NCBI GenBank assembly: GCA_946612455.1
Contig: CAMOER010000018.1
Span: forward strand, 1 to 52,972
Length of the DNA: 52,972 bases
Origin: UBA3305 sp002373555
GTDB lineage: Bacteria > Bacillota > Clostridia > Lachnospirales > Lachnospiraceae
Direction: 5' to 3'
Below the pieces are notes generated by a model. The model had not been told where the DNA came from, ran no database searches, and was given only the letters and a program-made list of their open reading frames with translations. Made by a program: the position numbers and the translations under genes. Positions 8,410 through 16,945 of this stretch are shown here, in pieces; the stretch's first letter is position 1; every line of letters starts with the position of its first letter.

Positions 8410-8778
8410 ATGAACGTAATTGATACCAAAAATGCACCCGGTGCCATCGGCCCCTATTCCCAGGCTTTTGAAGTATCCGGCCTGGTGATCACTTCCGGTC
8501 AGATCCCGGTCGATCCCGCGGACGGATCCGTTCCCGAAGGAATTGCCGCGCAGGCGGAGCAGAGCTGCAAAAATGTGGGCGCTATCCTTACTGCTGCCGG
8601 CAGCTCATTTGAGAAAGTCGTCAAAACGACCTGCTTCCTTGCGGACATGGGGGATTTTGCTGCTTTCAACGAAGTCTATGCAAAGTTTTTCACTTCCAAA
8701 CCGGCCCGCAGCTGCGTCGCCGTCAGGGCACTTCCGAAAGGTGTGCTCTGCGAGATCGAAGCAATCGCTGAAAAATAA
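8410..8778 (+). CDS. ridA: RidA family enamine/imine deaminase
   Basis: 122-residue RidA/YjgF/UK114 protein, the usual length for this trimeric family. It hydrolyses 2-aminoacrylate and related enamines to 2-keto acids and ammonia. Family marks are APGAIGPYSQA, TSGQIP, the catalytic Arg in PARSCVAV and the terminal EIEAIAE. The ATG at 8410 follows AAAGGAG; an earlier in-frame ATG at 8332 overlaps the lyase stop and lacks a site. As the third gene of the operon it would detoxify the intermediate made by the C-S lyase. A strong hairpin terminator follows. Confidence 0.93.
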   Translation: MNVIDTKNAPGAIGPYSQAFEVSGLVITSGQIPVDPADGSVPEGIAAQAEQSCKNVGAILTAAGSSFEKVVKTTCFLADMGDFAAFNEVYAKFFTSKPARSCVAVRALPKGVLCEIEAIAEK

Positions 8779-8840
8779 AAAAACTGAAGAGGGCGGCCCT
8801 GCGGGAAATAATTCCCCGGGCCGTCCTCTTCCATTTTGTT
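8775..8840. terminator. bidirectional terminator
   Basis: Fourteen-bp stem GAAGAGGGCGGCCC/GGGCCGTCCTCTTC (one G-T pair) with CATTTTGTT after it on the plus strand and CAGTTTTTTTATTTTT on the minus strand. It ends both the ridA operon and the convergent MATE gene. Confidence 0.9.
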
Positions 8841-8906
8841 AAACCCACGGCAGCAGGCACCGCATGTTATCTGCTCAGCCCGTGCCGCAGGGCCAGTCCC
8901 CATGGA

Positions 8907-10334
8907 TTATACGGCTGTCTGTACCTTGCGGACCCTGTCATCCGATGTTCCCAGTTCTTTATACACCTTCCGCACGATCACGACCGTAATGATAAATGTC
9001 AGAATATCCGCCGCCGGGAAGGAATACAGCAGCCCGTTCAGACCATAGACCCGCGGCAGCAGGATCGGCAGGAAGACACCGAACACGATCTCTCTCATCA
9101 TCGACAGCAGCATGGAGAGCCCCGCCTTTCCGAGCGCCTGCAGGTAAATGAATGTCCCCTTGTTTACCATCGCGAGGATCATCATGCAGAGATATACCCG
9201 GAAGCACCGAACCGCAAATTCCGTATAATAAGCGCTCTCGTTTGCAGCGCCGAAAATCGCGATCAGCCTTCCCGGGAACAGTTCCACGATCAGCAGGGCA
9301 ATCAGTCCCACAGCGGCTTCTCCCCCCAGAAGATACGTAAACAGCATCTTCGCGCGGTCTTTTCTGCCGGCACCGATATTGTATCCTGCGACCGGAATGC
9401 AGCCTGCAGCCAGTCCGACGGAAATCGAGATCGCGATCTGGAAGAATTTCATGACGATGCCGAGGACGGCCAGCGGGATCTGCGCATATTCCGGCTGCCC
9501 GAAGACGGGATCCAACGCGCCGTATTTCGTACACATATTCTGGACAGCCGCCATGGAGATCACCAGCGAGATCTGGCTCAGAAAGCTTGTGATCCCGAGG
9601 ATCAGGAAACGTCTCGCGATTCCCGCGTTCAGGCGGAAACTGCTCCGCTCAATCTTTACTGCCTTCATATGAAACAGGTACCATACAGCCAGTCCTGCTG
9701 TCAGGATTTGACCAGCGACGGTTGCGACTGCCGCACCCATCATGCCCATTTTCAGCGGAAATATGAAGATCGGATCAAGGATGATATTCGTTACCGCGCC
9801 GGCCACAGTCGAAACCATTGCGAATTTCGGGCTCCCGTCAGAACGGATGATCGGATTCATCGCCTGTCCGAACATATAGAAAGGCACACCGAGCGCGATC
9901 CAGAAGAAATATTCTCTCGCACAGGCATACGTCCCGGCATTGACTTTTCCGCCGAACAGCGTCAGGATCGGATCCATCGCCAGAAGATAGATAACCGTCA
10001 GGATCAGGCTCGACCCGAAGCAGAGCACGATCGCATTGCCGATGCTCTTATGCGCATTTTCCCTGTTCTTCGCGCCCAGTGAGATCGAAACGAATGCGCA
10101 GGCACCGTCGCCGATCATGACGGCGATGGCAAGTGCGACGACTGTCAGCGGGAAAACGACGGTATTGGCCGCGTTTCCGTAAGATCCCAGATAATCCGCA
10201 TTGGCAATAAAGATCTGATCAACGATGTTGTAAAGTGCTGCCACCACCAGGGAGATGATACAGGGAATGGAATACTTCCGCATCAGTACCGGTATCCTCT
10301 CCGTTTCCAGGAATGAATTTGCGCCTGCTTCCAT
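8907..10334 (-). CDS. MATE family multidrug/metabolite exporter
   Basis: 475-residue membrane protein with 12 predicted spans in two homologous halves, as in MepA/NorM-type MATE exporters, which expel cationic drugs or metabolites using a sodium or proton gradient. Recognisable pieces are YNIVDQIFIAN near TM1-2, NPIIRSDGSPKFAM in the TM5-6 region and VAGYNIGAGRKDRA in the second half. The ATG at 10334 has AAGGAGG 7 bases upstream; the frame extends to 10439 but without a site. The leader contains a long hairpin with a T-run, a possible attenuator or riboswitch expression platform, so export may be ligand-controlled. The terminator at 8775-8840 is shared with ridA. Confidence 0.92.
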   Translation of the reverse strand: MEAGANSFLETERIPVLMRKYSIPCIISLVVAALYNIVDQIFIANADYLGSYGNAANTVVFPLTVVALAIAVMIGDGACAFVSISLGAKNRENAHKSIGNAIVLCFGSSLILTVIYLLAMDPILTLFGGKVNAGTYACAREYFFWIALGVPFYMFGQAMNPIIRSDGSPKFAMVSTVAGAVTNIILDPIFIFPLKMGMMGAAVATVAGQILTAGLAVWYLFHMKAVKIERSSFRLNAGIARRFLILGITSFLSQISLVISMAAVQNMCTKYGALDPVFGQPEYAQIPLAVLGIVMKFFQIAISISVGLAAGCIPVAGYNIGAGRKDRAKMLFTYLLGGEAAVGLIALLIVELFPGRLIAIFGAANESAYYTEFAVRCFRVYLCMMILAMVNKGTFIYLQALGKAGLSMLLSMMREIVFGVFLPILLPRVYGLNGLLYSFPAADILTFIITVVIVRKVYKELGTSDDRVRKVQTAV

Positions 10335-10376
10335 AATGTCCTCCTTCTTATACAGGGAATGCTGTCCCTCTGACAG

Positions 10377-10445
10377 ATAATAAAAACAGGCATACTGCAT
10401 GCGCGTTCCGTATCGTATCAGCGAAATGCCGTGCATCATGCCTGT
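10377..10445 (-). promoter_or_regulatory. leader hairpin with T-run before MATE gene
   Basis: On the minus strand ACAGGCAT (10438-10445) pairs with ATGCCTGT (10386-10393), with TGCA/TGCA nested inside, directly followed by TTTTTATTAT and then, about 30 bases on, the MATE ribosome-binding site. It is either the terminator of the upstream LysR gene or an attenuator of the MATE gene. The 110 bases before it also contain self-complementary stretches (ACAGCG/CGCTGT, GTAAG/CTTAC). I cannot match it to a riboswitch class. Confidence 0.5.
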
Positions 10446-10555
10446 ATCGTGTCAGTCTGTAAATATGCTGTTTTCATAAAAAAAAGTGTACAGCGATCGG
10501 TAAGCCGGACTTACGCTTTCGCTGCGCACTGGCAGAAGTTATAGCGCTGTCATTT

Positions 10556-11455
10556 TCAGAAGTCAAATGTTTTTTCGTCCGTATCTTCCTGCAAAATGAT
10601 CTCCATGAGATCCCTGGCCGTCTCGGACAGATATTTATTCGGATGCCGGATCAGATACAGCGTCCGGGACAGATTGACGTCCTTTACTGTCAGTTCTCTG
10701 AGCGAGCCTTCCGCGATCCTTTCCCGGATCATCAGATAAGGAAGGACCGCGATCCCCTCTCCCGCCAGGACCGCATTGACAAGGACCGTCGTGCTGCTGC
10801 TCTCCCAGTGCGGCTTGATGGTCAGTCCCTTGGACATGCAGATATGATCGAACTGTTCGCGGACACCCGCGCCTTTCTCACGCAGAAGAAAAGGATGACC
10901 GGCAAGATCGGCAAGCGTAAGATCCTCCCGCGCGAGCAGCGGATCATCCGGACGGACAACGATCGTGATCCTGTCGCTGTAAAACGGGTCCATGCTGTAA
11001 TCATTTTCATGTGCCGGTTTTTCCATCATCAGGAAATCCAGTTCATGGTCATTCAGTTTCTGTTCCAGCAGCGATCCCCTGGTGCAGCAGACACGGACTT
11101 CGGAATCCAGATGTCGTTCTCTGAATCTGCGGAGATATTTCATCAGAAGGGCATTTCCGACGGACAGATTCACCCCGATGCGGACCGGTCCTTCCTTGTC
11201 ACAGTCTCTCAGGGTGATCTCCATCTCCTCCAGATTGTTGAGCAGCCGCTCCGCGGAACGCCGGAGGATCTTTCCGGATTCCGTGATCACAAGTTTTCTC
11301 GGAAAACGGTCAAAGAGCTTTGTTTCATAATGCTCCTCCAGATCGCGGATCGTCTGGCTGACAGCCGGCTGGGTCATATACAATTCTTCTGCCGCGGCAG
11401 TCATGCTGCCGGTCCTGCATACAGTGAGAAACACATTCAGCTGACGAATAAGCAT
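10556..11455 (-). CDS. LysR-family transcriptional regulator
   Basis: 299-residue LysR protein. A winged helix-turn-helix covers residues about 3-60 (LNVFLTVCRTGSMTAAAEELYMTQPAVSQTIRDLE), followed by the linker helix and a periplasmic-binding-like effector domain starting near PVRIGVNLSVGN. The effector is unknown. The ATG at 11455 has GGGAG 8-9 bases upstream; a GTG three codons earlier is possible but overlaps that site. It is divergent from the double-Mop molbindin gene, the usual position of a LysR target, so control of that gene is the simplest guess. MATE lies downstream on the same strand about 220 bases away and could also be a target. Confidence 0.9.
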   Translation of the reverse strand: MLIRQLNVFLTVCRTGSMTAAAEELYMTQPAVSQTIRDLEEHYETKLFDRFPRKLVITESGKILRRSAERLLNNLEEMEITLRDCDKEGPVRIGVNLSVGNALLMKYLRRFRERHLDSEVRVCCTRGSLLEQKLNDHELDFLMMEKPAHENDYSMDPFYSDRITIVVRPDDPLLAREDLTLADLAGHPFLLREKGAGVREQFDHICMSKGLTIKPHWESSSTTVLVNAVLAGEGIAVLPYLMIRERIAEGSLRELTVKDVNLSRTLYLIRHPNKYLSETARDLMEIILQEDTDEKTFDF

Positions 11456-11576
11456 TGTGGTCACTCCCGGGGTTCGCTTCTGGCGTTATTTTCCGTTAAG
11501 TATAACACCGATTCGCGCAGATGTCTTCCAAAATGTGCATAAGTTTTTTCTTATCCTAAACATAATGAAGCATAAT

Positions 11577-11605
11577 TTGATTTTCCTGATCTTACAGAGT
11601 ATTAT
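11577..11605 (+). promoter_or_regulatory. predicted promoter of molbindin gene
   Basis: TTGATT (11577-11582), 17-base spacer, TATTAT (11600-11605). A GC-rich inverted repeat (GACA-GCGGC ... GCCGC-TGTC, about 11616-11650) falls in the leader between it and the start codon. Confidence 0.6.
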
Positions 11606-11687
11606 ACAGACACAGCGGCAGAGAAAAACGACAGCGCCGCTGCCTGTCAGAAAATAAATATCATTATTTAAGAAGGAGAATAACATC

Positions 11688-12104
11688 ATGAGAATCAGTG
11701 CAAGAAACCAGCTTCGCGGAACAGTTACTGCGATCAAGGAAGGCGCCGTGAACGGTATCGTAACGATCGATGTAAACGGATCCGCCGTATCCGCGACCAT
11801 CTCCATGGCTTCCATTCAGGATCTCGGCCTGGAAGTCGGTAAGGAAGCAATCGCCGTGATCAAGGCGACGGAAGTCATGATCGGTCTTGGCGAGATGAAG
11901 CTTTCCGCCAGGAACAAATTTGCCGGAAAGATCACATCGATCAACAGAGGCGCGGTAAATGCGATCGTTTCCATGGAGGCCTGCGGCGGAAATGTGATCT
12001 CTTCCACCATCTCCCTGGCAGCTGTCGACGAACTCGGCCTGGAAGTCGGCGGCGAGGCTGTCGCAGTGATCAAGGCGACGTCTGTTATGGTCGCGGTTGA
12101 CTGA
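11688..12104 (+). CDS. double Mop-domain molybdate-binding protein (molbindin)
   Basis: 138-residue cytosolic protein made of two tandem Mop domains of about 69 residues. Each begins with the RxSARNxxxGxxxxIxxGAVN pattern (residues 2 and 73) and ends with LGLEVGxEAxAVIKAT. Such molbindins bind molybdate or tungstate oxyanions in higher oligomers and act as stores or buffers. The ribosome-binding site AAGGAG precedes the ATG, with a good sigma-A promoter upstream. No modABC transporter or molybdoenzyme is in this window. The adjacent LysR gene may respond to molybdate, but this is inference. A strong terminator follows. Confidence 0.92.
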   Translation: MRISARNQLRGTVTAIKEGAVNGIVTIDVNGSAVSATISMASIQDLGLEVGKEAIAVIKATEVMIGLGEMKLSARNKFAGKITSINRGAVNAIVSMEACGGNVISSTISLAAVDELGLEVGGEAVAVIKATSVMVAVD

Positions 12105-12129
12105 AACGCCCTCGGATAAATACAGATAC

Positions 12130-12184
12130 AGGAACAGATCTCACGTCATCATTAATGATCTGACGCGGGATCTGTTCCTTTTTA
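12130..12184. terminator. terminator after molbindin gene
   Basis: Long stem AGGAACAGATC/GATCTGTTCCT continuing into CACGTCA/TGACGCG, then TTTTT on the plus strand. It also lies 10 bases past the stop of the convergent permease gene and may serve both. Confidence 0.85.
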
Positions 12185-12193
12185 CTCTGTTGT

Positions 12194-14581
12194 TTACTCC
12201 CTGTGTTTCAGGATCTCGTTCGGTGAGATCCTGCGGATCTTCCGCTGCAGCAGCATGATGATCAGGAAACACAGCCCGATGATGATCAGATAGATCAGCA
12301 GATAAACGAACGGCGACATCGAGAGGTCCATCGCGCAGGCAACATTGGAAATAAAATACGGATACAGGGCATCGATGATCATTTTCGAGATCGCGATCAT
12401 GGGCACAGTGCCGACTGCGATCAGGACCATACTGCCGTTCAGATACAGCTTCCGGATCTCTTTGTCCCGGTAACCGAAGATCTTCATCAGCGAAATATCA
12501 TACATGGAATGATCGACCAGCACACCGAGCATCAGATACATGACGATCACAAAGATGAGCACGGAAAATCCGGTCATAAAACAGATCATCGACATCATCA
12601 GTTCGATAAAGACATCGGAAGCTTTTTTAATGTCCTCGCGCGTCGTCACCGCATACAGACGCCCGCTCTCGATCTCCAGTTCCCGGTCTGAAAAGACCAC
12701 ATTGTAAGCATCCTTTCCGGCCCCGCACATTTTCCGCAGCGCATCGATATCCATAAACGCATAGAATGCCGGGGAGAACTGCGTGATCCCGGCGACCCGG
12801 AATGCATAGATCAGGCCTTCCTCATCATCCCGGAGCGTCACTTCATCTCCTACTTTGAGCGCATACTTCTGCGCCATGGCCGAGCTGACGACCACTTCAT
12901 CCATTCGGTCCGAAAGTTCGACCGTAAAATACGGATTATCCGGCGCAATTCCCAGAAGCGTTACATCCAGATCATATCCGAACCGTTCCTTCTTCAGGCT
13001 CTTCGCATAGGCGCTCACGCCGCCCGCCGGCACTTCCGGCTCCGGATATTTGTAGGAATACATATATTCGTACTTCGTATCCCGGACACTGTCCTTCTGT
13101 ACATGCCTGCACATGATCAGGCAGTCCAGCCCGATCCAGACCAGTGTCAGCGAGATCAGCAGCCCGGCCAGCACAGTCAGTACGATTCGGCTTTCCCGCA
13201 GCGTCTGACGGATCCGGAATCCGGAAACGAAGCCGAAGCGGGCAAGATCCAGATCATGGATCCTGACCTCCTTCTTCTCCCGCCGCAACAGCGACAGCGG
13301 TGTCCGCGACAGCTTCTTCCGGATCACGAAGAAATTGACAACCGCGGCCATGACCGGCGGCAGTACAACGCCGTAGACAACGATATAGGGAATCATCGTG
13401 ATCGGGATCTCGGGAACAGAGAAATAATTATAGGAATCCATCATCTGCCAGCCGACGCCGAAGGAGGTATAACCTGCCATCGTTCCGGCCGCGCCGGCCA
13501 GAAATGTGATCGCCACCGGCAGGATCATGTAATGCAGCAGCAGATCCCGCCTCGTCACCCCCAATGCATAAAGGGTACCGATCACACTGCTGTCTTCATC
13601 AATACTGTGCATGATGAACACCGCCAGCACATATGCGAACAGCGCGAGGATGATCACGCCCGCGACCAGACAGCCGTAGAGATTGATGTACAGATCCGCC
13701 GCGGATGCTTCAATGCGCATATTATCCGCACGCGTGACAAATTCCTGCAGATTATGGACAGACAGACCGAGGCCGTCCTTCAGCTCCTTCGAGTCGTTCT
13801 TTCCCGCAAACAGTTCTGCCATGTCCAGCAGCGGTGCGATGTCATCCGTCTGTTCCCGGTAGTATCTTTTGAACCATTTATCCTCGATATCTTCCACGTT
13901 AAAAGGAAAATCTTCGATGATCTTCCGGATCTCTCTGTCCGTGATCTCTCCGTTTCTTCGGTATGCGTAAACAAAGCTCTCCGCGCCTTCTGCCGTCCCC
14001 GCATCCCGCAGCATTTCATACGTGTTTTCCGTAACAAATGCAGTTCCGAATGTTTTGCTGTCCACCGTACTGTCCGTCATATTTCGGACGGGACTGTCAT
14101 AATCCGGCGTTGTCACGATGCCTGTTACGGTAAAAACGTTTCCGCCGAGCGTGACTGCATCCCCCGGGCTGACCGCATTCACCTCACAGAATCGTCTTTC
14201 CAGCACGATCTCATTTTCCTTCTCCGGAAACGCGCCGGTCAGCAGTTCCGCCAGATTGATCCTTTCGCGGATCCTGAATACACGCAGAACGGCCCCCCGT
14301 TCTTCCTTAAAATCCAGATAGAACTGCTCCTCCAGTTCCGCGCCCGCATTCTCCAGCGTCCGCATGTTTTCCTCTGTCAGCGGTGCAAATGTCCGGAATT
14401 CGCCGTCCTCCGCCCGGTTCGTCTCCGCATGCGCTCGGACGCCCCGGATCACGATCTCGGCAGCACCCAGCAGGGAGACCAGCATGAACACGGATGCCAG
14501 GATCAGAAGTCCCAGCATGATATACCGGACCAGGTGGCTTCGCAGTTCCCGCAGCGCCCTGCGCCTGAGTATCTTCTGCAT
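12194..14581 (-). CDS. FtsX/MacB-type ABC transporter permease
   Basis: 795-residue membrane protein. The layout is one N-terminal span (about 20-40), a large extracytoplasmic domain (about 45-275), three spans (about 285-400), a second extracytoplasmic region and three C-terminal spans ending about residue 785. This is the double FtsX-domain arrangement of Gram-positive MacB-like permeases, which do not carry substrate through a channel but work by mechanotransmission, in export of peptides or lipids or in antimicrobial-peptide resistance and sensing. The ATG is preceded by AAAGGAGG. It lies 12 bases after the ATPase gene, so the two form one transporter. No two-component system is adjacent, so I cannot say whether the substrate is an antimicrobial. 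Confidence 0.88.
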   Translation of the reverse strand: MQKILRRRALRELRSHLVRYIMLGLLILASVFMLVSLLGAAEIVIRGVRAHAETNRAEDGEFRTFAPLTEENMRTLENAGAELEEQFYLDFKEERGAVLRVFRIRERINLAELLTGAFPEKENEIVLERRFCEVNAVSPGDAVTLGGNVFTVTGIVTTPDYDSPVRNMTDSTVDSKTFGTAFVTENTYEMLRDAGTAEGAESFVYAYRRNGEITDREIRKIIEDFPFNVEDIEDKWFKRYYREQTDDIAPLLDMAELFAGKNDSKELKDGLGLSVHNLQEFVTRADNMRIEASAADLYINLYGCLVAGVIILALFAYVLAVFIMHSIDEDSSVIGTLYALGVTRRDLLLHYMILPVAITFLAGAAGTMAGYTSFGVGWQMMDSYNYFSVPEIPITMIPYIVVYGVVLPPVMAAVVNFFVIRKKLSRTPLSLLRREKKEVRIHDLDLARFGFVSGFRIRQTLRESRIVLTVLAGLLISLTLVWIGLDCLIMCRHVQKDSVRDTKYEYMYSYKYPEPEVPAGGVSAYAKSLKKERFGYDLDVTLLGIAPDNPYFTVELSDRMDEVVVSSAMAQKYALKVGDEVTLRDDEEGLIYAFRVAGITQFSPAFYAFMDIDALRKMCGAGKDAYNVVFSDRELEIESGRLYAVTTREDIKKASDVFIELMMSMICFMTGFSVLIFVIVMYLMLGVLVDHSMYDISLMKIFGYRDKEIRKLYLNGSMVLIAVGTVPMIAISKMIIDALYPYFISNVACAMDLSMSPFVYLLIYLIIIGLCFLIIMLLQRKIRRISPNEILKHRE

Positions 14582-14593
14582 GCAAAGCCTCCT

Positions 14594-15295
14594 TTACAGA
14601 TCCGTCAGTTCCGCCGCCGGGATCTTTCTGTCATTCCGATAGTCTTCGGCGACCATCCCGTCCCGGATCACCAGAACCTGATCGACCATATCCTTGATCG
14701 CATTATTATGCGTGACGATCAGCATGGTCGTGCCATACCTCCGGTTGACCGTCTCCAGAAGCGTCAGGATCCCGCGGGAGGTATGTGAATCCAGAGCGCC
14801 CGTTGGCTCATCGCAGAGCAGCAGTCTGGGATTTTTGATCAGCGCGCGTGCTATGGCGCACCGCTGCTGCTGTCCTCCCGACAGCTGGGACGGGAACTTG
14901 CTCTTCAGTTCGGTGAGCCCCAGGGTATCCATCAGTTCATCCCGGTCCAGCGGATCCTTCGTCAGATAGGCGCAGACCTCGATGTTCTCCTTTACGGTCA
15001 GGTTCGGCACCAGATTATAAAACTGAAAAATGAAGCCGAGACTCTCTCTGCGGTATTCCGCAAGATCGGCCATGGACAGACCGGCGATCTCTTTTCCGTC
15101 GACGATAATGCTGCCTGCATCCGGCGTTTCAAGCCCGCCGATACAGTTCAGGAACGTAGATTTTCCGGATCCGCTCGGTCCCTGGATCACGCAGAGATCG
15201 CCTTCCGCTACCGAAGCTGTCACGCCGCGAAGCGCCTTCGTGCGGATGTCGCCGGTGCCATATGTTTTTACAAGATCTTTTACTTCCAGATACAT
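14594..15295 (-). CDS. MacB/LolD-type ABC transporter ATPase
   Basis: 233-residue ATP-binding subunit. Walker A is GPSGSGKS (about 39-46), the Q-loop is FQFYNLVPNL, the signature is LSGGQQQR, Walker B is LLLCDEPTGALDS and the H-loop histidine is in IVTHN. The NLVPNLTVKENIE segment after the Q-loop and the DEPTGALDS extension are typical of the MacB/LolD/FtsE group. It powers the FtsX-type permease encoded directly downstream. Transcription probably starts at the promoter 15364-15392, where a palindrome overlaps the -10 box, so a repressor encoded elsewhere is likely to control this pair. Confidence 0.95.
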   Translation of the reverse strand: MYLEVKDLVKTYGTGDIRTKALRGVTASVAEGDLCVIQGPSGSGKSTFLNCIGGLETPDAGSIIVDGKEIAGLSMADLAEYRRESLGFIFQFYNLVPNLTVKENIEVCAYLTKDPLDRDELMDTLGLTELKSKFPSQLSGGQQQRCAIARALIKNPRLLLCDEPTGALDSHTSRGILTLLETVNRRYGTTMLIVTHNNAIKDMVDQVLVIRDGMVAEDYRNDRKIPAAELTDL

Positions 15296-15349
15296 TTTGA
15301 TCCTCTGCAGTCAGATAAATATAACAGTAATATGTTCTGCTTAATCGTT

Positions 15350-15392
15350 ATTAGTTAGTGCTAATTATACATCTTTTTCCGTACCGAAACAA
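15350..15392 (-). promoter_or_regulatory. promoter with overlapping palindromic operator
   Basis: On the minus strand TTGTTT (15387-15392), 17-base spacer, TATAAT (15364-15369). The palindrome ATTAG-N6-CTAAT (15350-15365) overlaps the -10 box. A TetR- or MarR-like repressor is suggested by the layout, but none is encoded nearby. Confidence 0.6.
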
Positions 15393-15486
15393 TAGCAAAT
15401 GGGACAGAGAACAGATCGTCCAACCGATGGATCTCTGTAACGGCGGCGTCCGCAGCCAGATAAAATGACAGACGTTTCTTCCGCAT

Positions 15487-15531
15487 AAAAAAATCCTCCC
15501 GCTGTATTCAGACGAAATACAACGGAAGGAT
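15487..15531 (-). terminator. strong terminator of hydrogenase/AEC operon
   Basis: On the minus strand a 16-bp stem ATCCTTCCGTTGTATT/AATACAGCGGGAGGAT with G-T pairs and a 6-7 base loop, followed by seven T residues. Confidence 0.9.
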
Positions 15532-15611
15532 CATGCCAAACGAACGATGGTTTGCCAAACAAATTTCAACCATTTTTACAAATGTTTTTTCGGTTCTGTT
15601 CTCCTTTTGCG

Positions 15612-16535
15612 CTACGCTACATGCATCACAAATATCAGAACGGTGATAAACAACGAACTCAGGATGAACGAGCACGATGTGATAAAACTGCAGAGCCCCA
15701 CATCCCCCTTCACATTCTCCGTAAAGATCGCTGCCAGGCTCGGGATCGGTGCAAATGCGATCAGCACGAGCACCTGTCTGACCAGCAGCTCGAACGGCAG
15801 CAGATAGAAACAGATCAGTGCGACGACGGCGGAGAAGAGATATTTCCGGATCAGCACGAATGCTGCCTCCTGCATATATTCCTTCTCAAAATGGATCTCA
15901 AACATCAGGCCCATCATGAACATGGAAACGAACGCATTGGCATTTCCCGTGAGACTGCAGATCTCTGCGACCGGTTCCGGGATCCGGAGCTTCGCGGCCG
16001 TCATGATGATCATCAGAATATAGACCAGAAGCGGCGGCGAGGCAAGAAGCTTCCGGAAAACATCGGCAACCGTCGTTTTCCTGCCTTCCTCTCCGACCAT
16101 GGTCGTGATCGCGATATAATGGCCGCCCGTGCACATCGGCGAATTGCCGGCATCAAAGAGCGCCGTCACCGCAACGCCGGCGCTGCCCATGAACTGCTGT
16201 GCGAACGGGATCAGGAAATTGCCCATGTTGAATCCGACCACGGAAAACATATCCATGCAGCGCAGTTTTCGTTCCTTTATGCCTGCAGACGTGAACCATG
16301 CATAGGCCAGAACGGCGATATTCAGTACAAATGCGAGAACAGAAATGCTGATCAGGCTTCTGTCCAACTCCAGCTTTGCAAAAGAAGCCACCACTGTACA
16401 CGGCAGCGTGATATTGATCGCGATCTTTGCCAGGATCCTGTAATCCGTTTTGCCGAAAAAGCCGACCCGCTTCAGAAAATAGCCGAGCGCGACCGGCGCC
16501 AGCATGGCGATCAGTTTAATGACGATCTCGAACAT
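15612..16535 (-). CDS. AEC (auxin efflux carrier) family transporter
   Basis: 307-residue membrane protein with about ten spans in two five-helix halves. Family marks include the N-terminal VALGYFLKRVGFF, NITLPCTVVASF in the first half and VVGFNMGNFLIPFAQQFMG across the centre. Bacterial AEC members move organic acids such as malate, malonate, lactate or formate. Here it is the last gene of an operon with an [FeFe] hydrogenase, 5 bases after the C_GCAxxG_C_C gene, so translation is probably coupled. Export or import of a fermentation acid would fit that context, but the substrate is inferred. The ATG at 16535 has a GGAAGG site. Confidence 0.87.
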   Translation of the reverse strand: MFEIVIKLIAMLAPVALGYFLKRVGFFGKTDYRILAKIAINITLPCTVVASFAKLELDRSLISISVLAFVLNIAVLAYAWFTSAGIKERKLRCMDMFSVVGFNMGNFLIPFAQQFMGSAGVAVTALFDAGNSPMCTGGHYIAITTMVGEEGRKTTVADVFRKLLASPPLLVYILMIIMTAAKLRIPEPVAEICSLTGNANAFVSMFMMGLMFEIHFEKEYMQEAAFVLIRKYLFSAVVALICFYLLPFELLVRQVLVLIAFAPIPSLAAIFTENVKGDVGLCSFITSCSFILSSLFITVLIFVMHVA

Positions 16536-16540
16536 CTTCT

Positions 16541-16924
16541 TCAGCCTTCCCGGAATGTTTCATTTAGAATATCCACGGCATGCCGGATACAGTCGTCACA
16601 CGAACAGAGGACCGTGCCGCTATCCACGCCCTTCAGATCCCTGCACTTGGAGGCACCGCTTCGGCTGACAAATTCATTATAAAGTGCCTTCGATTCTCTG
16701 TGCATCTTAGCACCCTGGTACTTTACCAGGCCCAGGATCATCTCCGCTCCTGTCAGCGCGCCGCAGTCGCCGTCCATGCCGCCCATGCCGGAGCCGAAGC
16801 AGACGCCGATCTTCTTCAGCATCTCATCATCCAGGCCCGAAACATCCTGAAATGCCAGCAGCACAGCCTGCGCACAGTTGCACCCGGTGTGCTTGTATTC
16901 CACCGCTCTGTCTCTTCTTTCCAT
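16541..16924 (-). CDS. C_GCAxxG_C_C family (redox-type) protein
   Basis: 127-residue Cys-rich protein. It shows the family's name-giving pattern: CNCAQAVLLAF near residue 15, GSGMGGMDGDCGALTGA near 45-61 and a CxxC-type pair CSCDDC near residue 107. These proteins are common in anaerobes and often sit next to oxidoreductases; their biochemical role is not established, although a redox or metal function is assumed from the conserved cysteines. It lies 21 bases after the hydrogenase gene and 5 bases before the AEC carrier. A GGGGGGAAG site precedes the ATG. The position suggests a service role for the hydrogenase or its electron donor. Confidence 0.88.
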   Translation of the reverse strand: MERRDRAVEYKHTGCNCAQAVLLAFQDVSGLDDEMLKKIGVCFGSGMGGMDGDCGALTGAEMILGLVKYQGAKMHRESKALYNEFVSRSGASKCRDLKGVDSGTVLCSCDDCIRHAVDILNETFREG

Positions 16925-16945
16925 TCTTTTCTTCCCCCCGATTTT

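Larger units (their letters stand above)
15296..15611. other. gene-free stretch between ABC pair and AEC gene
   Basis: Apart from the ABC-pair promoter with its operator and the AEC terminator, I see no gene. A 65-codon frame on the minus strand (15365-15562) runs through the terminator hairpin and has no ribosome-binding site or family resemblance. Confidence 0.5.

Noticed and set aside
15365..15562. 65-codon minus-strand frame
   Set aside because: It runs through a strong terminator hairpin and a promoter and has no plausible start site.
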